NCBI RefSeq assembly: GCF_015864665.1
Contig: NZ_JADYWU010000001.1
Coordinates: 1,240,001 to 1,304,000, forward strand
Length of the DNA: 64,000 nt
DNA from: Salinibacterium sp. SWN167
Lineage (GTDB): Bacteria > Actinomycetota > Actinomycetes > Actinomycetales > Microbacteriaceae
Reading direction: 5' to 3'
In this document: one piece after another, positions 1 to 8,563 of the stretch
How positions within the stretch are numbered: position 1 is the first letter of the stretch
Layout: each line of letters begins with the position of its first letter
Translations under genes and position numbers: made by a program
The notes under the pieces: generated by a model
What the model was told of the DNA's origin: nothing
Database searches by the model: none
Seen by the model: only the letters and a program-made list of their open reading frames with translations

Positions 1-126
1 TCGTACGACGGAGACTCGGTATTTAAGACTCCGTTCCCGAAGGTGAAACGCAGCGACTTTCCACCAGGGCGAGGCATTTTTGTGCAGAACGGTCGTACTG
101 TCACCGTGCAGACACCGCTGATTTAG
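1..126 (+). CDS. EccC/EssC-type FtsK-SpoIIIE ATPase of type VII secretion, C-terminal end only
   Basis: Only the last 41 codons are inside the window, read in frame 1 to the TAG at 124-126. The tail contains DFPPGRGIFVQNGRT followed by a short strand, which matches the way EccC-type type VII secretion ATPases end (a PPGRG turn and a hydrophobic VxVQ strand after the last FtsK domain). EccC is the membrane-anchored motor that recognises and drives WXG100 substrates. The next gene is a WXG100-like protein, which supports the call. Identification rests on a short tail plus context, so a different FtsK-like ATPase cannot be excluded. Confidence 0.6.
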   Translation, partial: SYDGDSVFKTPFPKVKRSDFPPGRGIFVQNGRTVTVQTPLI

Positions 127-209
127 CCGCACCATGCTGCTGACTTGAGGTTCGAGAATCGGCATGGGTAGTCCTGCCCATTGAACTAAGGTTTCGAGCA
201 TTGCTAACT

Positions 210-215
210 TATACT
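210..215 (+). promoter_or_regulatory. -10 element upstream of the WXG100 gene
   Basis: TATACT lies 52 nt before the ATG at 268, inside an AT-richer stretch after the EccC stop. I see no convincing -35 at the standard distance. A separate promoter here would let the small secreted protein be made in excess over EccC. Confidence 0.35.
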
Positions 216-267
216 TCAGGTGGTCCACCAGACGGGCCAATGCAGGCAACGAGGAAGGTTCATACCA

Positions 268-555
268 ATGGCAGATTTCGGCGCATCATATGGCGAGATG
301 GAAGCAATGGCCGGCAAGCTCAAGGACGCGAGAGAAGACATTCAGGGTCAACTTGATGTTCTCAAGAACTCGGTTGACACGCTTCTCGGCAACGACTTCA
401 AGACGCAGCACGCCTCGGGCAAGTTCGGCGACGGCTACAACGAGCTCACAACCGGGCTCAAGAACGCGACCGATGGTCTCGGCGACATGGGCGACGCGCT
501 CAAGGGCATGATGCAGGCGATCCAGGAGCTCGACCAGAAGCTCGCGGGCGCCTAA
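268..555 (+). CDS. WXG100-family (EsxA-like) type VII secretion protein
   Basis: The product is 95 residues, the usual length for this family, and is predicted almost wholly helical: two helices joined by a short turn. The turn, near residues 42-46, reads LLGNDF rather than the canonical W-x-G, as in divergent actinobacterial members. These proteins are secreted by the EccC-driven type VII system as helical-hairpin dimers and often act with larger substrates. The start at 268 is chosen because GAGGAAGG lies 9 nt upstream; an earlier in-frame ATG at 220 lacks such a site. The EccC tail upstream and the LXG-like protein downstream support the assignment. Confidence 0.75.
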   Translation: MADFGASYGEMEAMAGKLKDAREDIQGQLDVLKNSVDTLLGNDFKTQHASGKFGDGYNELTTGLKNATDGLGDMGDALKGMMQAIQELDQKLAGA

Positions 556-567
556 GACACGCTTAAC

Positions 568-597
568 GCGGAGGGCCAGCACACGCCGGCCCTCCGC
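568..597 (+). terminator. Hairpin terminator after the WXG100 gene
   Basis: GCGGAGGGCC (568-577) pairs perfectly with GGCCCTCCGC (588-597), with extra pairing possible inside the loop, followed by CTTCTGTCT. It starts 13 nt after the WXG100 stop. It probably attenuates read-through, so the small secreted protein is made in excess of what follows. Confidence 0.6.
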
Positions 598-651
598 CTT
601 CTGTCTCAACGATCTCAAGCAGCGATTCTGCACTAGTGAAGGGTGTTCGCC

Positions 652-957
652 GTGGGCGACGGAGTTCTCATTAAATACACTGAGCTTAAAGCCGTCGGTG
701 ATCATCTGAAGAACATTATTGAAGAGCTTAAAGAGGCGTCTAAGCGCTCCAACGGGTTGGAGGCTGCGATCGGCAATCCCTTCGGCCGAACCAAACTGCG
801 CGAGGCTGCACAAGAGTTTGAAGACGGGTGGGATGACCGTCGCAAGGCTCTTCTCGAAGACATCGAAAAAGTCGAGCAACATGTTGTCGGCGTTCTCGAG
901 GGCTTTGAAGAGTGGGATAAAGATACGTCCAAAGAGATGGAATCGGCTTCAGAATAG
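652..957 (+). CDS. Small helical protein of the type VII secretion locus (FlgN/WXG100-like fold guess)
   Basis: A 101-residue, highly charged, all-helical product with heptad-like patterning and no cysteine. The GTG at 652 is preferred over a GTG at 643 because GAAGGG lies 8 nt upstream of it. No motif names a function. The size, helicity and position between a WXG100 protein and an LXG-like effector suggest a secretion partner or dedicated chaperone that forms a heterodimer with the N-terminus of the next gene product. This is an inference from context only. Confidence 0.55.
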   Translation: MGDGVLIKYTELKAVGDHLKNIIEELKEASKRSNGLEAAIGNPFGRTKLREAAQEFEDGWDDRRKALLEDIEKVEQHVVGVLEGFEEWDKDTSKEMESASE

Positions 958-995
958 GCCGGATTACCCACTCGCTCGGGAGATAGAGAAAAGAC

Positions 996-2261
996 ATGGA
1001 AGCTTCCCCTCAAGGACGCGAGATCACGACGCTCGACGGCGACGCCGGAGCCATTGTGTCTCGCGCGAAGGACATCACGACACTCGGCGGCCAGATGATT
1101 TCATCGGCAGCGATTCTGAAAGACATTGCAGACGGCGCTGCCGGTCAGCAGGGTCTCGCCTTCGACAAGCTCCAAGAAGTTGTTGGCGATTGCTATGAGG
1201 AATTGAAGTTGGCCGGTGAACGCTACCGCCCAACAGGCTGGGTACTCAAAGATTACGGAACGGTCGTTGCGGAAGTTCAACCCCTCATCAAACGCGCGGT
1301 AGAAAACTGCGAGACCGAATGGGCCGCGTATCGATCGCGGTCTAACGAATTGGGTCTTGCGCAGATGCCCGTGGACACGCCGACGGTTTTTGTTCTGCCT
1401 GGTGAAGCTAGCCCCGATACGGAGCAAGCGCGTCAAGAGGGAATTGATACCGCGCGATCGCTAGCGAATTCCGCGTACGACGAGTGGGCCTCGGAAGCGC
1501 AGGCCTTCGATGCTTATTACGAAACGTGGGAAACTGCGTTCAATCAAGCCGCAGAGCTTATTGGTGATGCGACCGAAGGCGGAATCCAAGACTCCAATTG
1601 GGACGACCTCGACGGTGCCGTTGCTGGCGCTCTCGAAGTGCTCAAGTGGGTCGGCATTGCTCTCGCGGTTCTGGGTGTTATCGTCGGCGGTCCCTTCATC
1701 GCGGCCCTAGCAGCCATCGTCGCGATCGCGACACTTCTATTGACGATTTACGCTTTCTCTCGCGGAAATGCGAGTGTTCTCGACCTGGTCTTGGCCGGGG
1801 TCTCGGTCGTACCCTTCGGGAGCCTGGGAAAGCTATTTGGCGGAAATAAGCTGGGGTTCGTTGACGACATGGCGGGCGGCCTTCTTACCTCTGGAGGACG
1901 TGCGAATATCGTGGGTGACTTTCGGGCGATAAATTCAGGGTTCAACGCTGGTTTCGGATTCGCACAGGGCGGGGTTGCTAAGCAAGTTTTCGGCGGCCTT
2001 CGGGGTAGCTTTGCTAACTGGGCGACACACAACGGAAGCGGATTAGGCAACGTCATGTCTCGCTTCATGGCGGGAATAAGTTCCGATGCTCTTGAAAATC
2101 CCAACTTCATCGGGTCGGCCGTCGATGGTATGGACGGCTTGAGTCTTTTCAGCGGAGCTTTCGTTACACACCTGAGTCGAGCTGACCAAATTCTAGGCTT
2201 GTCGCCTCGTATCGAGTCCCCGTCTCTGGCCGAGCCATTGTGGGGGACTCCGACCCGGTGA
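996..2261 (+). CDS. LXG/WXG-like type VII secretion substrate scaffold without a recognisable toxin domain
   Basis: 421 residues. Residues 1-200 are helical and acidic, like the N-terminal export domain of LXG or WXG-fused toxins. Residues about 213-255 are very hydrophobic (two adjacent membrane-type helices around a GVIVGGPF turn). The rest is glycine-rich, resembling the pre-toxin linker of polymorphic toxins. Such proteins usually end in a 100-200 residue toxin module. Here the chain stops soon after the linker with no catalytic motif I recognise, so it may be a toxin that lost its warhead or a structural substrate. GAGAAAAG precedes the ATG. It lies 38 nt after the small helical gene and is probably co-transcribed with it. 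Confidence 0.6.
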   Translation: MEASPQGREITTLDGDAGAIVSRAKDITTLGGQMISSAAILKDIADGAAGQQGLAFDKLQEVVGDCYEELKLAGERYRPTGWVLKDYGTVVAEVQPLIKRAVENCETEWAAYRSRSNELGLAQMPVDTPTVFVLPGEASPDTEQARQEGIDTARSLANSAYDEWASEAQAFDAYYETWETAFNQAAELIGDATEGGIQDSNWDDLDGAVAGALEVLKWVGIALAVLGVIVGGPFIAALAAIVAIATLLLTIYAFSRGNASVLDLVLAGVSVVPFGSLGKLFGGNKLGFVDDMAGGLLTSGGRANIVGDFRAINSGFNAGFGFAQGGVAKQVFGGLRGSFANWATHNGSGLGNVMSRFMAGISSDALENPNFIGSAVDGMDGLSLFSGAFVTHLSRADQILGLSPRIESPSLAEPLWGTPTR

Positions 2262-2313
2262 GAACTTTGCTGACTGATAGTGTCGACCCGATAGCGGATG
2301 GAGAAGGTCCCCG

Positions 2314-2925
2314 ATGATGGCGAATCTTAAGGCTGAGCTCCGAGGAGAAATACTCCCGAGCTTCACACTGCTTCTTCCCCTTGGCTGGGAACGACACGAG
2401 CCGAGCGATGTTGTCCGAGACGAGATGCTTGCCTCGGCGAAGCGGCGTCTGATGCAAGCTCACCGCCCGGACCTCTATGGGCAAACAGTGGCGCTCATGA
2501 AGCGACTTTTCTCTGAAATGCGTCGTGTTGAGACCGTCGCCTTTTTCGCCCCAGGTGACAGCGCTCCTGACAGTTCGCGACTCCCCGCCACCCTCACCGC
2601 ATCGGTGAGACGTGGCCAGAATGGTGAGTCGCTTGACAACACCATTGCGGGCCTTATTCGTCGAGATGGTGCGACAGCGCTCGCCGATGACAAGCGGTTT
2701 CTCCGGTGGGAGCGAGATTCGATTGAGAGGATGGAGGGCACGCAAGTGGCAACGACTACGGTCGTTTACCTCACCCCAGTTCCCGACACCGGTCGAAAAC
2801 GGGCGCTTCAATTCACTCTCGTGATCACCCACAACCCCGATGAAGTCGGTGACGAAGAATTCGTCTCCGCGCTTGGTGCCCTCTTCGACGCGCACCTTTC
2901 GACATTCTCATGGAGCGCTGCGTGA
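2314..2925 (+). CDS. Conserved-looking protein of unknown function, type VII locus
   Basis: 203 residues, no signal peptide and no membrane segment. It begins with a strand-rich SFTLLLPLGWER segment and has a later VVYLTPVPD strand, suggesting a compact alpha/beta domain. GGAGAAGG lies 6 nt before the ATG. Its stop overlaps the GTG of the next gene by 4 nt (GTGA), so the two are translationally coupled and probably work together. I do not recognise the family. An EspG-like or LpqN-like chaperone role would fit the setting but is speculative. Confidence 0.6.
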   Translation: MMANLKAELRGEILPSFTLLLPLGWERHEPSDVVRDEMLASAKRRLMQAHRPDLYGQTVALMKRLFSEMRRVETVAFFAPGDSAPDSSRLPATLTASVRRGQNGESLDNTIAGLIRRDGATALADDKRFLRWERDSIERMEGTQVATTTVVYLTPVPDTGRKRALQFTLVITHNPDEVGDEEFVSALGALFDAHLSTFSWSAA

Positions 2926-3572
2926 AGATTTCAGTGGATGTTGATACGGCGAGCTGGTTGGAACTGCCACGATTTGACGAGGGGGCGCCTGAAGCCAGCA
3001 CATGGGAGGACGACGTCGTCGAGGGGATGAAAAAGGCCTGGCGCGGTGCGCTTGACGCCTCGAGCGAACACTTCGTACGTGAAGCGCTGCGTCACGGCCT
3101 CCGTCGAGTCTCTGACGACGACTCAGTCACGCTTCAGTACTGGCCAGACGCCTCGATCGTGAATGCAATAGTGCACATCGTTGCCTCGCCGTTCGCGCCC
3201 GGCGAGGAGAGAATGCTACAGCCTCTCGCGGACATGCCTTACGTGACTGAGCCGGTCGCCGTAGCGTTTGAAACGGACGCTCTTGGGGTCGGCATTGAAG
3301 CTCGCTATCTGACGACGGTGGGAGAAACGTCGACGATACGCGCGGGTGGGGTTAACTATTTGTTCCAAAACGACTACGGTTTCGTCGCCATAGGAGTCGA
3401 CGCGACACTACCCAGCCTCATTGGCATTCTCTTGGATCCACTTCGTGAGATAGTTCGAAACATTCGAGTTGTTGACGATATCGAGACAAATTGGAATTTT
3501 GCGACGATAAGCGACTCCGATCTTTCCCCGCGCGGCGAAGATTGGTCGAGCGAAAGCCTAAAGCCTGTTTGA
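2922..3572 (+). CDS. Unknown protein coupled to the preceding gene
   Basis: 216 residues from the GTG at 2922. This start is chosen over the ATG at 2910 because it gives a 4-nt GTGA overlap with the upstream stop and has GGAG 6 nt upstream. The product is soluble, acidic and has strand-rich segments. Its general composition resembles its partner, so the two may be distant paralogues or a heterodimer. No known motif is visible. Confidence 0.6.
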   Translation: MKISVDVDTASWLELPRFDEGAPEASTWEDDVVEGMKKAWRGALDASSEHFVREALRHGLRRVSDDDSVTLQYWPDASIVNAIVHIVASPFAPGEERMLQPLADMPYVTEPVAVAFETDALGVGIEARYLTTVGETSTIRAGGVNYLFQNDYGFVAIGVDATLPSLIGILLDPLREIVRNIRVVDDIETNWNFATISDSDLSPRGEDWSSESLKPV

Positions 3573-3863
3573 CAGGAGGGCGCAGGGGGGCATGCATGCT
3601 TAGGCTGGGTTGTTTGCGAGCTCCCGTTCATTCGCCGACCTGTCGTACGCGAGGCTGGGTGCCACGCTAGTGAAACGAATGACTCGACGAAATTCATGGA
3701 CATAAGTGTTCGAGGCGGCGTGAGACATCGTCAAATACCGTTATTCTTTTGGGGATGAGAATCTGATGACGGCATCTACCAGAGAGTCCGTTCTAGCGAC
3801 GCAACTCGACCGCACTGAGTTTGCCTGACTACGTAAGCGTGCCCAGCACGCGGGAGGCGTTAA
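3573..3863. other. Intergenic region with weak signals
   Basis: A 291-bp gap. It holds a possible 20-codon frame at 3766-3828 whose last residues include ATQL, also found at the start of the next gene product; it may be a relic. A short dyad GCGTGC-cca-GCACGC lies at 3837-3851, just before the ribosome-binding site of the next gene. Nothing here is strong enough for a separate gene call. Confidence 0.3.
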
Positions 3864-4679
3864 ATGAATGCTCGTACGCTCGCCACACAGCTGCAGGACG
3901 GCTCAACGGTAAGTTGGGGCAAGCTGGAACGAGCTGCGTTCGATGAACACCTTTCGGTGCTCGACGGGCGTTTTGGTCGCGCCATAAGTAGTGACAATAA
4001 ATTTACGTTTGTCATAGCTTTGGTCATTGGTATTGCGTTGGCGCTGGTTTACTTAGCGTGTTTTTTTTCACCGGTTTGGGGTCTTGCATCGGTGTACGAC
4101 GGGATCATTGCGAGAGCCGCTGATGCCCCCGATCCAGAAACTGCCATCCCCCAAGCTGGGATTTTTTATAGCATCGCAGCTGTTTTGATGATCGTCAGCA
4201 CGGGGCACTGGCTCATCTCAGGGCGGCCGCGCATGGGTTTCTATCAGATTCAAGCGGGTCTAGCACTGGTACCTGGCCTCACCACGGCCTTCGCAGTGAT
4301 GAGACTGGGCTTGGAAAACGAAGTAGAAGATTGGGGATTGTGGATCCTTCCGATCGTTGTTGCTGTCGTTTTCGGAGCTCTATTTCTAATCCTCCACTAC
4401 GTCGCCTCGCTCGAGCCGGCGGGCCCCGCGGAGCTCGAAGACAACGAAGCTGAACAGAATGCTGTGGAGCGCAAGGACCGCGTGCTGCTCGCGAGACGCC
4501 GAAAGCGTGTTGCTCGTCTCTCCGAAGCACAACGGTCGCAAATTCGCCGTGACCTCGCTGATTCATTCGCCGATCTAGCGGACCGAGGACTCATCACCGC
4601 TGACGAATCCCGCCTCGCCGGAGAGGTCGAACTGGGTGGTCTCGCGATCTTGGGTCCTCGCATAGCTAAAACCGAATAA
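3864..4679 (+). CDS. Four-helix membrane protein, paralogue A
   Basis: 271 residues with four predicted membrane helices near residues 48-73, 102-121, 129-153 and 160-186, then a charged cytosolic tail of about 85 residues. The N-terminus carries a short motif (LATQLQDGSTVSWGKLERAAF) shared with the next gene, as are SPVWG after helix 1 and GHWL/G-FYQ between helices 2 and 3. The C-terminus resembles a short helical SHOCT-like module (IRRDL...L-DRGLIT). GGGAGG precedes the ATG. Function unknown; it is probably part of the type VII-associated cluster. Confidence 0.6.
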   Translation: MNARTLATQLQDGSTVSWGKLERAAFDEHLSVLDGRFGRAISSDNKFTFVIALVIGIALALVYLACFFSPVWGLASVYDGIIARAADAPDPETAIPQAGIFYSIAAVLMIVSTGHWLISGRPRMGFYQIQAGLALVPGLTTAFAVMRLGLENEVEDWGLWILPIVVAVVFGALFLILHYVASLEPAGPAELEDNEAEQNAVERKDRVLLARRRKRVARLSEAQRSQIRRDLADSFADLADRGLITADESRLAGEVELGGLAILGPRIAKTE

Positions 4680-4749
4680 CAATCCGGCCGGGATCTGTTT
4701 TCCTTATCCCTTCCCTTGGCGAATCATGGACGATAGGGGGAGTGACCCT

Positions 4750-5547
4750 GTGACGGCGAGAGCGTTGGCATCTAAGGTGCAACCAGGTTCGAGAGTGCGT
4801 TGGGACAGGCTAGAGCGTGCCGCATTCGCCCGACATCCGTCGGTGTTGCAACCCGTTAAAAAATCCGGGGGATTCCTTACAAACAACTGGAATCTTATCT
4901 GGGGAATTCCGCTTACGATCGTCTATCTCGCGAGCTACTTTGCGCCAGTTTGGGGATTCGCAAATATCTCGAGTGGCGGCAGATTTGCGACCGCAGCACC
5001 TGACCCGAATCCCGCACGCGCCATACCCATAACCGGCATATTTTTTATTATTGAGATAGCGCTGCTTCTCGTCAGTTTGGGGCACTGGCTCGCGACTGGG
5101 CGCCGTAGAAACGGGTTTTATCAGGTGCAGGCCTGGCTCGCACTGGTGTTCGGTATTCTGAGCGCGATATCGGTGTCGAGCAAGGGCAATGCTGATCGCG
5201 TTGAGAATTGGCAATTCTGGTTGATGGTAATCGTTTCTTCCGTCGTGCTCGCAATCGTGGTCCTCATTTGGCACCTGGTGATAGACCTCGGACGCAGCGC
5301 CCGCAGGGAGTTGGGTTCGGTGTCGGCAGACGAAGCTTCGTTGCCGAATAATAAGGTCGCGCTCCTGAAGCTGCGCCGGCAAGCGATAAAGGAACTCTCT
5401 GAGAACGAACAGACGCAAATCCGGCACGATTTCGATGCCGCCATCGATGATCTGGAGCAGCGAGGATTGGTACCCAGCGATCAAGCGAATCGTGCTCGCA
5501 GTGTTGACCTCGGGGCGCTCGAAATGTTGATGACCCGGCCCCGATAG
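4750..5547 (+). CDS. Four-helix membrane protein, paralogue B
   Basis: 265 residues, same architecture as the upstream gene: N-terminal LERAAF motif, four membrane helices, cytosolic helical tail ending near DLEQRGLV. The GTG at 4750 is preferred over an ATG at 4726 because the resulting start MTARALASKVQPGSRV aligns directly with MNARTLATQLQDGSTV of paralogue A, and GGGGGAG lies upstream. The pair is a local tandem duplication that has diverged strongly. They may form a hetero-oligomer in the membrane. Function unknown. Confidence 0.6.
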   Translation: MTARALASKVQPGSRVRWDRLERAAFARHPSVLQPVKKSGGFLTNNWNLIWGIPLTIVYLASYFAPVWGFANISSGGRFATAAPDPNPARAIPITGIFFIIEIALLLVSLGHWLATGRRRNGFYQVQAWLALVFGILSAISVSSKGNADRVENWQFWLMVIVSSVVLAIVVLIWHLVIDLGRSARRELGSVSADEASLPNNKVALLKLRRQAIKELSENEQTQIRHDFDAAIDDLEQRGLVPSDQANRARSVDLGALEMLMTRPR

Positions 5548-5645
5548 CCGTTTTCTCTCGGGCCGGGGCCCCGTCTGAACTCCGCGCGGGACGAGATACC
5601 CTGCGTTAGCATTGCTGCGAGTAGATAGCTGAGGAGGAATTTCTT

Positions 5646-6401
5646 ATGAGCGTTGATGACGAGAACCAGTTCATCGTTCCACCTCCGGGGATGGTCCCTC
5701 CAGTAGAACTAGCGAAGCCAGCCGCCGCCGAAACCCACGAAGCTGCTGATCTCATCGACCTGCCGCCAGGGATCGTCGACTCTGGCGCTTATCGGATGGC
5801 CGTGACGAAGGCCGCACGACCTAGTCATTTAGATGCTGCGCCCGCGTTCTTTCCCGCTGGCGCACACATCACTCCCATCGCGGATGATTCCACGGCGCTC
5901 CCCGCATCGGTTGAGCTGGTCGATGCCGCTCCGCCCACGGAGCCCACGCGTGTCGTCAATGCTCCTGATACCCCCGACGACTCAGTAGCAGATGACGCCG
6001 TACCGTTCGATGCCATAGAAGAAGCGACGACGATTGCGCAGCAGCCTCGCAGTGCCCCCCACTGGTATCTTTCGGTGCCCCATGGGGATTCTGTTGTGGT
6101 TGAGCGCACTCTGTTGATAGGCCGCGACCCGTCAGAGAACACGGATTGGCCCGATGCCGCCCGATTGTCGGTCGTCGACCCGGAAAAATCAGTGTCGAAG
6201 ACTCACGCTGCGTTGGAACTTACCGCGGACGGGCGATTGTTTGCCCACGACCTCCACTCGACCAACGGCGTCTATCTGCGGCATCCGGAATCAGCGGAAA
6301 TACTGGTAGAGCCGAATCGCGCGCAGACCGTTCGGGTCGGGACTGAGCTGAGGTTGGGCCAGATACTGCTCATGATTGGTCAGCGCCAGGAGCCTTCTTG
6401 A
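5646..6401 (+). CDS. FHA-domain protein
   Basis: 251 residues. Residues 1-140 are proline/alanine/aspartate-rich and probably disordered. Residues about 150-245 form a forkhead-associated domain: GRDP, then SVSKTHAAL, then DLHSTNGVYL. These are the conserved arginine, serine and asparagine positions that bind phosphothreonine peptides. FHA proteins in type VII loci usually report Ser/Thr kinase signalling to the secretion apparatus. A strong GAGGAGG precedes the ATG. The position at the end of the secretion cluster supports such a role, but no kinase gene is present in the window. Confidence 0.8.
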   Translation: MSVDDENQFIVPPPGMVPPVELAKPAAAETHEAADLIDLPPGIVDSGAYRMAVTKAARPSHLDAAPAFFPAGAHITPIADDSTALPASVELVDAAPPTEPTRVVNAPDTPDDSVADDAVPFDAIEEATTIAQQPRSAPHWYLSVPHGDSVVVERTLLIGRDPSENTDWPDAARLSVVDPEKSVSKTHAALELTADGRLFAHDLHSTNGVYLRHPESAEILVEPNRAQTVRVGTELRLGQILLMIGQRQEPS

Positions 6402-6498
6402 GCCGCTAAATAGCCTGAGGGCATGGCTGCGCGGCGTAGACTAGAGAGATTGAGCCGCGCTTATTGCGGTGCGATCGTTGATTCGAAAGAGGTGCGCT

Positions 6499-7959
6499 AT
6501 GGGCAAGACCCTGGCAGAGAAAGTGTGGGATGACCATCTGGTCGTTAAGGGTGCCGATGGCACGCCCGACCTTATCTACATTGATCTTCACCTTGTGCAC
6601 GAAGTCACAAGCCCCCAAGCATTCGACGGACTGCGGATGGCCGGCCGCCCCGTTCGCCGCCCTGATCTCACGATCGCGACCGAAGACCACAACACCCCGA
6701 CGCTCGCGATCCACAAGCCGATCGCTGACCTCACGAGTCGCACGCAGATTCAGACGCTGCGCAATAACGCCAAAGAGTTTGGAGTGCGCCTGCACTCGCT
6801 CGGCGACATCGAGCAGGGCATCGTTCACGTTGTCGGCCCGCAGCTCGGGCTGACAATGCCCGGCATCACCGTGGTCTGCGGCGACTCGCACACGAGCACC
6901 CACGGTGCCTTCGGTGCCATGGCATTCGGTATCGGCACGAGTGAAGTCGAGCACGTGCTCGCCACTCAAACTCTTCCGCTGAAAGCCTTCAAGACGATGG
7001 CGATCACCGTCGAGGGCGAGCTGCGCCCCGGCGTCACCGCGAAAGACATCATTCTTGCCGTCATCGCGCAGATTGGAACCGGCGGAGGCCAAGGTTACGT
7101 CCTCGAATTCCGCGGCAGCGCCATCCGCTCGCTCTCCATGGAGGGCCGCATGACGATCTGCAACATGTCGATCGAGGCTGGCGCTCGCGCCGGCATGATC
7201 GCGCCTGACCAGATCACCTACGACTACCTCAAGGGTCGCGCGCACGCTCCCGAAGGCGCCGACTGGGATGCCGCCGTTGAGTACTGGAACACCCTCGCCA
7301 CCGACGATGATGCCGTCTTCGATGCCGAAGTCTTCCTCGATGCGAACACACTCGAGCCATTCGTCACGTGGGGAACTAACCCCGGCCAGGGCGTCTCGCT
7401 CAGCGAGAACGTTCCCGTGCCCGCTGACATCGCCGACCCCAACGAGCGTGCGTCAGCCGAGCGTGCCCTCGAATATATGGCGCTTGACGCTGGCATGGCG
7501 ATGAAAGATATTGCCGTGGATGCCGTCTTCATGGGCTCGTGCACCAACAGCCGCATTGAAGATTTGCGAGCATTCGCGTCGATCATCAAGGGGCGCAAGA
7601 AGTCTGATCACGTGCGCGTCATGGTCGTTCCCGGGTCTGCCCGCGTTCGTATCGAGGCTGAAGCCGAAGGCATCGACAAGATTGTGGAAGAGTTCGGCGC
7701 CGAATGGCGCTTTGCGGGATGCTCAATGTGTCTCGGCATGAATCCCGACCAACTGGCTCCGGGAGAGCGTTGCGCTTCCACTAGTAATCGCAACTTCGAA
7801 GGTCGCCAAGGCAAGGGAGGGCGCACCCATCTGGTGTCGCCCCTCGTTGCCGCCGCAACCGCCATCCGCGGAACGCTTTCCAGCCCCTGGGATTTGGAGA
7901 ACAGCCCGCTGCCCGAGCAGCTCGTTTCAGCCAGCACCACCGCAGAGGAGTCGCGCTAA
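6499..7959 (+). CDS. leuC: 3-isopropylmalate dehydratase large subunit
   Basis: 486 residues, normal length. With LeuD it isomerises 2-isopropylmalate to 3-isopropylmalate in leucine synthesis in the cytosol. Aconitase-type [4Fe-4S] ligands are visible in [10 protein letters not shown] and in [13 protein letters not shown], and the substrate/cluster motif [12 protein letters not shown] is present. The start is the ATG at 6499 behind GAAAGAGG, which gives [10 protein letters not shown]; an upstream ATG at 6469 adds an unlikely leader. The TAA overlaps the leuD ATG by one base. A possible -10 (TAGACT, 6437-6442) lies 57 nt upstream. I saw no leucine leader peptide or T-box. Confidence 0.95.
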   Translation: MGKTLAEKVWDDHLVVKGADGTPDLIYIDLHLVHEVTSPQAFDGLRMAGRPVRRPDLTIATEDHNTPTLAIHKPIADLTSRTQIQTLRNNAKEFGVRLHSLGDIEQGIVHVVGPQLGLTMPGITVVCGDSHTSTHGAFGAMAFGIGTSEVEHVLATQTLPLKAFKTMAITVEGELRPGVTAKDIILAVIAQIGTGGGQGYVLEFRGSAIRSLSMEGRMTICNMSIEAGARAGMIAPDQITYDYLKGRAHAPEGADWDAAVEYWNTLATDDDAVFDAEVFLDANTLEPFVTWGTNPGQGVSLSENVPVPADIADPNERASAERALEYMALDAGMAMKDIAVDAVFMGSCTNSRIEDLRAFASIIKGRKKSDHVRVMVVPGSARVRIEAEAEGIDKIVEEFGAEWRFAGCSMCLGMNPDQLAPGERCASTSNRNFEGRQGKGGRTHLVSPLVAAATAIRGTLSSPWDLENSPLPEQLVSASTTAEESR

Positions 7960-8555
7960 TGGACAAGATTACGACTATCCGTGGCAACGCTGTTCCGCTC
8001 AAGCGCAGCAACGTCGATACCGACCAGATCATCCCCGCCGAGTTTCTCAAGCGAGTAACGAAAACCGGCTTCGAAGACGCTCTCTTCTTCCGCTGGCGCC
8101 AAGACCCTGACTTCATCCTTAACCGTGAACCTTATAGCCACGGCAAGATTCTCATCGCAGGCTCAGACTTCGGCACCGGCTCTAGTCGGGAGCACGCCGT
8201 GTGGGCGCTTCGTGACTTCGGCTTCCAAGCCGTTCTCAGCTCGCGTTTTGGCGACATTTTCCGCGGAAACTCGGGCAAGCAGGGGCTTCTCGCCGCGCAG
8301 CTCGCCGAAGAAGATATCGAGACCTTGTGGGCGCTCGTAGAAGCCGACCCCGAACTCGAAATCACCGTCGATCTTGAGACCCGTTCGGTGTCTGCCGGTT
8401 CAGCACAGTTCTCTTTCGAGATTGATGATTACACTAGGTGGCGTTTGCTCGAAGGGCTCGATGACATCGGTCTCACTCTGAGAAACGAATCAGATATCAC
8501 GGAGTTCGAAGGGCACCGAGAAGCATGGCGCCCGACAACCTTGCCAGCGAAGTAG
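7959..8555 (+). CDS. leuD: 3-isopropylmalate dehydratase small subunit
   Basis: 198 residues, usual size. It supplies the swivelling small domain of the LeuCD dehydratase. The signature [16 protein letters not shown] sits near residues 69-84, with [17 protein letters not shown] near the N-terminus. The start overlaps the leuC stop (TAATG), giving tight coupling and a 1:1 ratio. murA follows after 8 bp, so leucine synthesis and cell-wall/lipid genes form one transcription unit here. Confidence 0.95.
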   Translation: MDKITTIRGNAVPLKRSNVDTDQIIPAEFLKRVTKTGFEDALFFRWRQDPDFILNREPYSHGKILIAGSDFGTGSSREHAVWALRDFGFQAVLSSRFGDIFRGNSGKQGLLAAQLAEEDIETLWALVEADPELEITVDLETRSVSAGSAQFSFEIDDYTRWRLLEGLDDIGLTLRNESDITEFEGHREAWRPTTLPAK

Positions 8556-8563
8556 AGGTAACG

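Noticed and set aside
3766-3828. 20-codon open frame before the first membrane protein
   Set aside because: The ribosome-binding site is only moderate and there is no promoter. The resemblance to the N-terminus of the next protein is limited to a few residues, so it is noted only in the intergenic entry.
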